From the NCBI GenBank assembly GCA_029253585.1, contig JAQWZF010000004.1:1-64000 (forward strand): DNA of 64,000 nucleotides, given 5' to 3'. Within the stretch, counting starts at the first letter, position 1, and each line of letters begins with the position of its first letter. Below, one piece after another: positions 1 through 7,230 of the stretch. The notes under the pieces were generated by a model. That model saw only the letters and a program-made list of their open reading frames with translations, had not been told where the DNA came from and did no database searches. The position numbers were made by a program, and so were the translations under genes. The DNA is from Gammaproteobacteria bacterium (GTDB lineage Bacteria; Pseudomonadota; Gammaproteobacteria; Pseudomonadales; Pseudohongiellaceae).

Positions 1-358
1 CTTTGTCCGGATTCAAGCCTTGCAAGTCCAGGTGCACGGAATAACCTAATTCCGGCAAGGCGGCTGCACTGCCTTTACGATAAATAGTTGAGAAGTTGGC
101 GGTTTCAGCTATCTCATAGTCCACCGACACGGGCTCGTTTCTGCTGAGCGTATTGCCCAGTGTTTCACGCGCCAATCGTGTCCAAATAACCACAGAGTCA
201 GGTCGGGGGTCGCCGGAGGCCACGCCCAGATAAAATGGATTAGCTGAAACTCTAGCTAGTCGGGTGGCTCCCAATGCGGATGCAGACAATGTGCTTGCCG
301 CCAGCAGTGTAGTGAGGTGCATGCCCTGCCGGAGGAAAGAGCGTCTATTGAATGCCAT
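1..358 (-). CDS. PhoD-like alkaline phosphatase/phosphodiesterase, N-terminal part
   Basis: Only the first 119 codons are in the window; the gene runs off the left edge. The ATG at 358 opens a Tat-type signal (NRRSFLRQG, then a hydrophobic Ala/Leu/Ser stretch). It is followed by the segment NPFYLGVASGDPRPDSVVIW and a TRLA motif, characteristic of the N-terminal domain of PhoD-family phosphatases/phosphodiesterases. These are secreted metalloenzymes that cleave phosphate mono- or diesters in the periplasm. The metal-binding catalytic domain lies outside the window, so activity cannot be judged. It is read in the same direction as the sugar dehydrogenase and CIA30 genes upstream, with about 160 bases between it and the dehydrogenase. 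The family call is firm from the N-terminal motif; the substrate is unknown. Confidence 0.85.
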   Translation of the reverse strand, partial: MAFNRRSFLRQGMHLTTLLAASTLSASALGATRLARVSANPFYLGVASGDPRPDSVVIWTRLARETLGNTLSRNEPVSVDYEIAETANFSTIYRKGSAAALPELGYSVHLDLQGLNPDK

Positions 359-397
359 GATAAATCACCTTGAACATATTGGGGATACTACCCTTTT

Positions 398-512
398 AAC
401 CACGTAAGCTCGGTTTTTATGATGTCACCATTGGGGGAAGATAGCTTATATTGGGCCCTTAAGTTGTTAGCTTGTTAGTGCCTCTATCTTTCTCTTCCCT
501 ATCTTTCACTAT
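398..512. repeat. Diverged REP-like intergenic repeat, copy A
   Basis: This intergenic stretch resembles the one at 1757-1882. Both share 'agctcggttttt', then a GACAGCTTA/GATAGCTTA block, then a segment of the type TTAAGTTGTTAGCTTGTTAGTG, then a CT-rich tail with CTATCTTT. The central segment also resembles the terminal repeat of the RAYT element at 19832-20942 (TAAGTTACTAAGTTATTAGTG). I read it as an old, drifted relative of that repeat; the alignment was made by eye. Confidence 0.4.
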
Positions 513-517
513 TTTTT

Positions 518-1705
518 TCACGGCGAAGGCTCGATGCGCAACAGTGCGCCGTCGTCTTCGTCCGTCAATAAATACAGCAGCCCATCAGGACCTTCCCGCA
601 CTTCTCTAATTCGTTGCCGCAGCTCGGTTAACATGCTTTCACGTCGCAACTCCTCGGTTCGCTCGTTGAAGACGATGCGCTGTAGGTGCCCGGTGCCGGA
701 TATGCCGCCCTGACGGAGAGAGCCGACGAAGAGGTTGCCTTTCCATGCCGGAAATTTTTCGCCGGTGTAGACAGTCATACCCGCGGCAGCGATGGCGGGA
801 AGCCAAACTAACAGCGGCGATTCCACCCCTTCGCGGGTAGGATGCTCGGTAACTCGCTCACCAGAGTAGTAGCGCCCGAAGCTTAACTCAGGCCAGCCGT
901 AATTGCGGCCGGGTGCGAGTATGTTAATTTCATCACCGCCGTTGGGGCCGTTCTCGTGTTGCCACAGCTCTCCCGTCAGCGGATGAAGCATGAGCCCCAG
1001 GGTGTTGCGGTGACCTAGAGTATAAATCTCCGGCCGATAACCCCGATTAATGAACGGGTTGTCAGCTGGCGCAGTGCCGTCGTCTTCCATCCGCAGCACT
1101 TTGCCGCGCAGACTCATTGGCTCTTGGGCAACATTTTCGATGCGTCCGCCGGTGGACATATAGAGTTTGCGATCGCCTCCGAAAGCGATACGACTGTTGA
1201 GACCCGAGTTACCCTCGTAGGCCTCAGTCACGATGAGATCCCGCACGTCGATGAGCGCGCCCGCCTCGAGCCGGCCCATCGCCAGTGCCGGTGCTCCCCA
1301 GCCGTTTTCCATGTGCTTGGTATAAGTGAGGTAGACCAGGCGATTCCCGACGAAATCCGGATGTAGCGTTACGTCCTGAAGCCCGCCGTTGCCCTCGCTT
1401 CTTACCTCTGGCACACCAGATATTGCTTGGGGATCGAGCACGCCGTCACGAATGACTCGAAGGCGGCCGGGTCGCTCGGTTACGAGTAAGTCGCCATCGG
1501 GCATAAATGCAATGGCCCAGGGATGAGAGAGGCCGCTGGCTACTACACTCACCTGAATCTTGTGCTGTTCGGCGGTATCGAAGGTCCAGGGCCCGGCGCC
1601 CAAAGGCGGTACAGGGATGCCAATGGGTTGGCCATGGGCGAAGCCAGTTACGAGCAGGCCCAAGAATAGGAGTTTTGTGATAGGGCTGGATTGATTGTGT
1701 TGCAT
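518..1705 (-). CDS. PQQ-dependent soluble aldose sugar dehydrogenase (YliI/Asd type)
   Basis: A secreted six-bladed beta-propeller quinoprotein that oxidises aldoses with PQQ as cofactor. Visible marks are PWAIAFMPDGDLLVTERPGR near the N-terminus of the mature protein, the catalytic-base segment LHPDF, the GHRN segment in mid protein, and HENGPNGGDEIN with the following GRNYGWP, which belong to the calcium/PQQ site of this family. The open frame extends to a TTG at 1753, but the ATG at 1705 begins a normal signal peptide (MQHNQSS, then hydrophobic LLFLGLLVTGFAHG) and is preferred; an ATG at 1711 is also possible. Length is typical for the YliI family. It lies between a CIA30-domain gene upstream and a PhoD-like gene downstream, all leftward. 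Substrate range cannot be inferred. Confidence 0.88.
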   Translation of the reverse strand: MQHNQSSPITKLLFLGLLVTGFAHGQPIGIPVPPLGAGPWTFDTAEQHKIQVSVVASGLSHPWAIAFMPDGDLLVTERPGRLRVIRDGVLDPQAISGVPEVRSEGNGGLQDVTLHPDFVGNRLVYLTYTKHMENGWGAPALAMGRLEAGALIDVRDLIVTEAYEGNSGLNSRIAFGGDRKLYMSTGGRIENVAQEPMSLRGKVLRMEDDGTAPADNPFINRGYRPEIYTLGHRNTLGLMLHPLTGELWQHENGPNGGDEINILAPGRNYGWPELSFGRYYSGERVTEHPTREGVESPLLVWLPAIAAAGMTVYTGEKFPAWKGNLFVGSLRQGGISGTGHLQRIVFNERTEELRRESMLTELRQRIREVREGPDGLLYLLTDEDDGALLRIEPSP

Positions 1706-1756
1706 AAGCATCTCTACTGCGGGTGCATAGAGAGAATAAAGCGGCATCAACAATTT

Positions 1757-1882
1757 AACAACTTTAGCTCGGTTTTTTTTGGCGCCCCTGTTGTGAGGCG
1801 ACAGCTTACCTTGAGCTCTTAGGTTGATAAGTTGCTAGTGTATTAGTTTTTCTGTTCCTATCTTCTCCTCTACCTATCTTTA
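1757..1882. repeat. Diverged REP-like intergenic repeat, copy B
   Basis: Second copy of the repeat at 398-512, in the same orientation, located between the CIA30 gene and the sugar dehydrogenase gene and overlapping the last bases of the CIA30 gene. The shared order is AGCTCGGTTTTT, GACAGCTTA, TTAGGTTGATAAGTTGCTAG and CTATCTTT. Identity is partial, so the relation to the RAYT ends is a suggestion only. Confidence 0.4.
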
Positions 1883-2496
1883 TATGCCTCTACACTTATC
1901 AAGTTAAGCTTAAAAGGACCATCTGTTTTGTCGTACTGATACAGAGCGAATTCAGCAATCTGACTGGTATCGAGTTCGGGGCCATCGAGCTTGAACCCTC
2001 GAAATTGAGGTAAAAAATTCACAAATGGGATATCAATAACGCTTGTTTCATAAGCCACCGTGTCGAAATCAGCCCAATAATTAATTCGCCGTCCACGCCA
2101 TAGAGCATCCGTTTGTATTCCCCAAGTGTAACGACGTCCGTCAGCCTTAACCTTCACTCTTATTCCAGTGTAAGCGGTCAAGTCCAGCTTTAAAGGTTGT
2201 GTGCGGATAGAGCTGAAACCGCCGCCGTTCGTATTGGTGTTGCCAGAAAAAAGCAGCTCCTGCGCAGAAATAACAAACCCGCCTTGGCTTCTACCTCCCA
2301 TGACATTATCGTTTTGTACGTACCAGCCAAAGTCAGGGCCTTCGGAAGTAAAACTGGTAAGAAGTAGGCTGTCCAATTCGTCAGACTCCGAGGCGCTGAG
2401 AGGTGCAAATATGAGAGGTGCGCACAGTAGGGCCAGCAACATTAGGCTGCACAACAGGGCGTTTGAATGTGAAAAATACGGTTTGTTAGTTTGCAT
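1870..2496 (-). CDS. CIA30-domain protein, exported
   Basis: 208 residues with an N-terminal signal segment (LLCSLMLLALLCAPLIFAPL) followed by one CIA30 domain. The marks of that family are present: DFGWYVQNDNVMGGRSQG near residues 57-74, GGGFSSIRT, GIRVKVKADGRRYTWGIQT and the final beta strand GPFKLNLISVEAY. The domain is a jelly-roll named after mitochondrial complex I assembly factor CIA30; bacterial copies are mostly uncharacterised. The signal peptide suggests a periplasmic or outer location, so a direct role in complex I assembly is unlikely here. It is read leftward ahead of the PQQ dehydrogenase gene. Family is sure, function is not. Confidence 0.8.
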   Translation of the reverse strand: MQTNKPYFSHSNALLCSLMLLALLCAPLIFAPLSASESDELDSLLLTSFTSEGPDFGWYVQNDNVMGGRSQGGFVISAQELLFSGNTNTNGGGFSSIRTQPLKLDLTAYTGIRVKVKADGRRYTWGIQTDALWRGRRINYWADFDTVAYETSVIDIPFVNFLPQFRGFKLDGPELDTSQIAEFALYQYDKTDGPFKLNLISVEAYKDR

Positions 2497-2618
2497 GACA
2501 ATGATACGCTGCTAATCACTGGTTTGGTTCAACTCTTTGTTCCAGCCAAATGATCCGAGCTTGAGTAGGCAGCTTCTGCGCTATACTACTGATCGAACCA
2601 GACTCCTCTATTAAGATT

Positions 2619-5168
2619 ATGCCTCTGCTTCCCACCAATATTCATCTACCGGTTACCGAGATTCTCGAAGAGTTGAAGTCGACTCTGGCGGGGTGCCACG
2701 AAGCCATTCTGCAGGCGCCACCCGGCGCCGGCAAAACCAGTCTTGTGCCGCTGGCACTGCAAGAGGAGCCTTGGTTGGGGGACAAAAAAATCTTGATGCT
2801 GGAGCCGCGGCGCATTGCAACCCGCGCTGCAGCACACAGGATGGCGGACCTGATTCAAGAGCCTGTGGGTCAGACCGTTGGCTATCGCATGCGACTTGAT
2901 AATAAGGTTTCGCGTCACACAAAGATCGAAGTGATTACCGAAGGCATCCTCACCCGCATGCTTCAGGATGATCCCTCCCTTGTCGATGTCGGGCTGGTTA
3001 TCTTCGATGAGTTTCATGAGCGTAGCCTGGACGCGGATCTGGCACTCGCCTTGTGCCTAAAGGGAAGGTCGCTGTTCAGGGATGATGACCCGCTTAAAGT
3101 ACTTATCATGTCGGCAACTCTGGACAGCCAGAAACTGGAAGAACTCACTGGGGCGCCAGTTGTTCAAAGCGAAGGAAAACAATATTCAGTAGATATCATC
3201 TACGGTAAATCCAGCCAGCCGAAAGACTCCATCTCTGACAAGACTGTTGCGGCAGCTCTAAGTGCATTAACTGATAACCCCAGTAGCAGCATTCTGGTTT
3301 TTCTGCCTGGCCAAGGCGAAATCAGACGAGTGGAGGACTCACTTGCCCTGGAGCTGCACAGCAGAAAGATCAGCGACGTGCAGCTGCGAGCTCTCTACGG
3401 CAACCTTTCTCTGGAGGCACAACAAGCCGCTATCGCACCGGTAGCAAACGCGGGTGAACGAAAAATCGTGCTTGCAACCAACATAGCCGAGACCAGCTTA
3501 ACGATCGAAGGCGTAGATGTTGTTATCGACTCCGGTCTCGCCCGCGAACCTGTCTTCGATCCAACATCGGGTATGACGCGGTTGCATACGCGCAAGATCT
3601 CCCAGGCATCGAGCACCCAAAGAATGGGCCGAGCCGGTAGGTCACGTCCTGGCAAATGTTATAGGCTCTGGTCAAAGAGCCAGCAAGACCTGATGGCTCC
3701 TCATGCAACGCCGGAGATACTGAACGCCGACCTGACCCCGCTTGCGCTGCAACTTCTGCAATGGGGCATCGATGATCCCAAGGAGCTCGCCTGGCTGGAC
3801 CCGCCCGGCAGCGGTCCTTGGCAGCAGGCAGTATCGTTGTTGATGAAACTCGGCGCGTTAGTGAAAAGTGATCACGGCCTGAGACTAAGCGAGCACGGTA
3901 CGCAGATGGCAAAACTGGCCGCACACCCGCGTCTTGCACACATGCTGCTATGTGGAAAATCGATTGGGCAGGGGAGCAAAGCCAGTCTGCTTGCGAGCAT
4001 CCTGTCCGATCGCGACCCCTTTGGTCGGGACACGCCGGATATGAATGAGAGACTTGATATCCTGCTGGGGAAAGCAAAATGCCCGAGCCAACATCGCGGT
4101 TGGTATCATCGTAGCCATCAACTCGCCGAACAATTCAGTGCGCAAATTAATGGGCTGAAAATGGAGTCCCCCGCGCAATTACTCCAGAGCGATCAAGTAA
4201 CGGGCTATCTCATCGCCTGCGCCTATCCCGATCGAATTGCCAGGCGCCGCCATGCGGGTGGTTTTCAACTAGCGAACGGCCGTGGGGTCAGCATCGCCGG
4301 AAACCATGCCCTGGGAAAATCGAAGTGGCTTGCCGTTGCCGAAGCCGGGGGACTGGCAAAATCAACAAGCGACAAGATCCATTCGGCGGCCACTTTGGAC
4401 GAAGCACTGTTTGAATCAATACTTGCAGACCAGGTTGTAGAGAACACCCTCGTCGAGTGGGACGGCAAAACCAAACGTTTCGTTGCCGAACAAAGACAAC
4501 AGATCGGTGCGCTAGTTCTAAGGTGCAGCAAACTCGAGAAGGTGCCGGCCGAGGCTAAGCAAGAAGCTCTCACAAAATATATTCAAACTTCAGGGCTGGA
4601 GATCCTGCCATTTACCCCGGAGCTTCGACAATGGCAGGCGCGCGTCGAACTCGTGCGAATCACTACCGGTGATAAGGATTGGCCAGAGGTGTCCGATGAG
4701 CGGCTGTTAGTCTCTTTGGACGATTGGCTAGCGCCGTATCTCGAGCCTATCAACTTGCTAAGCCATTTCAAGAAGCTTGATTTGAAGTCGATTCTTACGG
4801 CGCTGCTGACCTGGGAACAAAACCAACAATTGAATGTGCTGGCACCGCAGCGCTTTCAGGTGCCTTCCGGTTCCAGTTACACGCTTGATTACACGACAAC
4901 ACCGCCGGTACTCGCAGTAAAGCTACAGGAAATGTTTGGATGCGTTGATACACCCGCAGTCGTCAACGGCCAAGTACCACTTACCGTCCATCTGCTTTCC
5001 CCTGCCGGTAGGCCATTACAGGTTACTCAGGATCTAGCCGGATTCTGGGCTACGTCCTATCATGACGTCAGAAAAGAAATGATGGGGCGTTATCCAAAAC
5101 ACCCGTGGCCGGAAGACCCACAAAATGCCGTACCGACGAAAAGAACAAAACCGAGAGGAAAGAATTGA
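2619..5168 (+). CDS. hrpB: ATP-dependent helicase HrpB
   Basis: An 849-residue DEAH-box helicase of the bacterial HrpB family, slightly longer than the E. coli protein. Motifs in order are Walker A APPGAGKTS (about residues 34-42), the DEFHERSLDADL motif II box, motif III MSATLD, ATNIAETSLTI, and motif VI QRMGRAGRSRPG. The C-terminal HrpB-specific domain ends with LAGFWATSYHDVRKEM and YPKHPWPEDP, a hallmark of this family. HrpB proteins remodel RNA, and in some bacteria they process specific mRNAs. The gene stands alone: leftward genes lie upstream and a 2-kb region of decayed sequence follows. The start at 2619 follows 'attaagatt' without a strong ribosome site, but it gives the expected N-terminus. 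Confidence 0.95.
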   Translation: MPLLPTNIHLPVTEILEELKSTLAGCHEAILQAPPGAGKTSLVPLALQEEPWLGDKKILMLEPRRIATRAAAHRMADLIQEPVGQTVGYRMRLDNKVSRHTKIEVITEGILTRMLQDDPSLVDVGLVIFDEFHERSLDADLALALCLKGRSLFRDDDPLKVLIMSATLDSQKLEELTGAPVVQSEGKQYSVDIIYGKSSQPKDSISDKTVAAALSALTDNPSSSILVFLPGQGEIRRVEDSLALELHSRKISDVQLRALYGNLSLEAQQAAIAPVANAGERKIVLATNIAETSLTIEGVDVVIDSGLAREPVFDPTSGMTRLHTRKISQASSTQRMGRAGRSRPGKCYRLWSKSQQDLMAPHATPEILNADLTPLALQLLQWGIDDPKELAWLDPPGSGPWQQAVSLLMKLGALVKSDHGLRLSEHGTQMAKLAAHPRLAHMLLCGKSIGQGSKASLLASILSDRDPFGRDTPDMNERLDILLGKAKCPSQHRGWYHRSHQLAEQFSAQINGLKMESPAQLLQSDQVTGYLIACAYPDRIARRRHAGGFQLANGRGVSIAGNHALGKSKWLAVAEAGGLAKSTSDKIHSAATLDEALFESILADQVVENTLVEWDGKTKRFVAEQRQQIGALVLRCSKLEKVPAEAKQEALTKYIQTSGLEILPFTPELRQWQARVELVRITTGDKDWPEVSDERLLVSLDDWLAPYLEPINLLSHFKKLDLKSILTALLTWEQNQQLNVLAPQRFQVPSGSSYTLDYTTTPPVLAVKLQEMFGCVDTPAVVNGQVPLTVHLLSPAGRPLQVTQDLAGFWATSYHDVRKEMMGRYPKHPWPEDPQNAVPTKRTKPRGKN

Positions 5169-5271
5169 AAGACCTATGAGAGGGGCCCATTGATTTGAAT
5201 TCTGTTTAGTAAATGGGGGTTACAAATAATATAGTCGTTATTTATTTACTCAGATTCAGCTGCATGCTTCT

Positions 5272-5640
5272 CTACTGCAAACCAGCTTCTGCCAATTTTG
5301 CTTGATCGACATGGCTATTGAAACAGTCCAACAGTAAATTCAGTTTTAGCTGAATGTAGCTTTGGCAAAAAAGTCTATTAGGTGCTGAGTAAAAGTAGTC
5401 TGTTAGTTCAATCTTATTCCGTCTAAAGCTTCTAAACGGCTAGACTTGGGTTATCACAGCTTCATAAAAATCTGCCCTAAGAGCATCTACTATGTCTGCA
5501 GCCTGTTTACATTGCTCATCATCATAGGCATAGGTGGCAGAGCGGTATTTGCCGCACATTGAATGATTTGACCTGCTTGTATGGGTATACAAATGAATCG
5601 CGATAGCGACCAGCCTGCAGTCGATTTCTTGAGAAGCCCC
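5272..5640 (-). pseudogene. Remnant of a second, divergent MsrA gene
   Basis: Reading the minus strand from 5640 gives AIAIHLYTHTSRSNHSMCGK, then YRSATYAYDDEQCKQAADIV and EAVITQV. An in-frame stop follows, and then PFRSFRRNKIELTDYFYSAP and NRLFCQSYIQLKLNLLLD up to a TAG at 5272. The blocks HLYTH, KYRSA.Y...EQ, ITQV and F....DYFY...N..FCQ.YI are those of a non-canonical MsrA subgroup. The catalytic GCFW-type N-terminus is missing or scrambled above 5640. The missing front and internal stop make it a dead copy. A complete msrA is present at 9975-10472. The pattern was recognised by eye. Confidence 0.65.
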
Positions 5641-5888
5641 TCATAACCGATACTTGATCAGTCGAGAAGCTTTAGGCACCACCCCTCGTTAAAATTTGCG
5701 CTACCAAAAGCCATACTCGAGGAAATCAGTAAGCCTCGGCACGTTGAAAAAATCTGTAGTACAGTTTGAACAGAGACGCGCTTGCCACGCAGCACTATTT
5801 CAGCAGCGCCGTACCAGAGAAATAAAATCTAGAACTAAAGAAATCCATAGCTGGCTTTTGGCTTTTCAAGCAGTTCAAATATCAGCGC

Positions 5889-6086
5889 TCAGGCATTAGG
5901 CCGAGTCATCGCGAAGGCTAATGGTTCTCCTGTTAATATATCAGCTATACGAACCTTCGCCTGCTCTGAAAGGTGATTACTAGCGATATCACCTACTATT
6001 CGATGACCATTAGCCCCTAATTAATACGATAGCGTTGGGACAAAAATAAGGGCCAAATAACACACATTCTTAAATAACAGTCTCAT
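5889..6086 (-). pseudogene. Truncated S1/P1-type nuclease, N-terminal remnant
   Basis: From an ATG at 6086 the minus strand reads a signal-peptide-like start (MRLLFKNVCYLALIFVPTLS). It then has Tyr, an in-frame TAA, and GANGHRIVGDIASNHLSEQA, KVRIADILTGEPLA before a stop at 5889. The order signal peptide, W-GA.GHR.VG.IA..HL, ....A...I..L...SLA is the beginning of S1/P1 zinc nucleases, where mature Trp1 binds zinc. Here the codon at that point is a stop, and only about 65 of the usual 260 or more residues remain, so the gene is dead. No continuation could be recognised further left. Confidence 0.6.
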
Positions 6087-6235
6087 GCCGTAATTGCCTC
6101 GCAGCACGAACGTTTTAAATCAACTCTCTAACCACGATTGACAAACTGTGCACTTTTCGCCGTCTGGATTGACTTCACACTAAGTATCTAAAATTTAGAT
6201 CTTTGCAGTCAATTATTCTATAGCGGAAAAACTAA

Positions 6236-6406
6236 TCAACAACTACTCTTGCTAAGGTGGGACTTTAAGAGCTGAAGTAGTAAGTCGTGAACCTCACGGT
6301 GGGCGACAATATCCTGGCAATGAATTTCTTCTAACCGTAATTGACGATTCTGCAACAGGCGAGTTAGGGTCCGGCTTTCGATTGCAACATTAATTGTTTG
6401 TAACAT
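6236..6406 (-). CDS. Small 56-residue protein, probably iron-regulated
   Basis: An intact 57-codon frame begins MLQTINVAIESRTLTRLL and ends in LSKSSC with TGA. It is preceded by an AAAGGCCAGCAA ribosome-site region. It is the only undamaged frame in a stretch otherwise full of pseudogenes. About 100 bases upstream, on the same strand, lies a strong Fur box (6505-6526), so iron-repressed expression is likely. The protein is soluble in character, rich in Leu, Gln, Arg and His, with two Cys. I do not recognise a named family; it could be a small regulator, or the leader of an iron-uptake operon whose other genes were lost. Too short for certainty, but start, ribosome site and operator are consistent. 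Confidence 0.5.
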   Translation of the reverse strand: MLQTINVAIESRTLTRLLQNRQLRLEEIHCQDIVAHREVHDLLLQLLKSHLSKSSC

Positions 6407-6504
6407 TTGCTGGCCTTTTAGTTAGTAAAAATAAATACCGCAATCAGCTTCGCGCTTACGTGAAGCTTTTGCACACCCTGGATAAAGAATTGACCTATCT
6501 TAAT

Positions 6505-6526
6505 ACGAATGATTATCATTTGCAAT
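6505..6526 (-). promoter_or_regulatory. Fur box
   Basis: The sequence around ATGATTATCATT (minus strand AAATGATAATCATT) agrees with about 14 of the 19 positions of the Fur consensus GATAATGATAATCATTATC. It lies about 100 bases upstream of the 56-residue ORF at 6236-6406. No other leftward gene start is near. Confidence 0.65.
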
Positions 6527-6667
6527 AAATAGACTGAAAGCAAGCTAATAGATACAGCTTTTTGAATTTTGTCGCCTCTAAAGTATCTAACGCCTGCAAC
6601 TACAGTCTAGCTTCTCCACCACTCGATCTCCCCCAGCAATGGTGAACACCCTTTTTAACCTTTGCAT

Positions 6668-7087
6668 TCAGGTCATAACTATATGACGTTCGGCCTTTAC
6701 CTTGTCTTTCCGTGCTGAGCCGAATTGTACTTTACAGCCTTTCCCTCGTTTGACCGGCGTCACATGAATCCGGCACCTACTGTTTGGCGAAAAGGCCCCG
6801 TGGAAGCGAGTGAGGTTGACTCGGGGTTTTGGCACCAGGGCGGCAAACCGGACAATAAAGTCAACTGGTTCAAATATCACATGGGTAGTGCCATTACGGT
6901 AAGGCGTCTTGAGTTCATAGCGCGCTTTACCCGAAGAAGCGAGTGACAGACGCTTCCCGGGCACCGCTGGGCGAGAAATGTAACGATATAGGCTTTCCAG
7001 CTTATCGCTTTGATGGGCTTTGGCTGCTAAACCAGCATGAAGACTGAAGCCGGCCAGTATTGCCACCGGTTCAGACACCGATGGCAA
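6668..7087 (-). pseudogene. IS91-family transposase fragment
   Basis: The 139-codon frame contains SLHAGLAAKAHQSDKLESLY, RYISRPAV, RLSLASSGKARYELKTPYR, GTTHVIFEPVDFI and ALVPKPRVNLTRFHG. These are conserved blocks of the C-terminal half of IS91-type (Y2, rolling-circle) transposases. The N-terminal zinc ribbon and both catalytic tyrosine regions are missing, and the C-terminus is cut after the basic segment at 6668-6700. It is therefore a fragment, not an active element. It borders the intact acylase gene and, with the MsrA and nuclease remnants, marks this region as a site of repeated insertion and decay. Confidence 0.85.
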
Positions 7088-7230
7088 TTCAAGCTTGGTA
7101 ACGCTTCAGCACCTATTTACCAGCTGATTGCGAAAAAAGATCTGGAATACAGCAATGCTTTATACAAACGGTGGATTGGAGTGCTGCGTTTTGTAGCTCT
7201 CCAATGCCTTTGGTAGCGTTTCACCGGAGA

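Noticed and set aside
1124..1366. 80-codon plus-strand frame inside the sugar dehydrogenase gene
   Set aside because: Antisense shadow frame of a well-supported gene.
5696..5899. 67-codon plus-strand frame
   Set aside because: It has no ribosome site and no recognisable product, and it lies on the opposite strand between two minus-strand pseudogenes.
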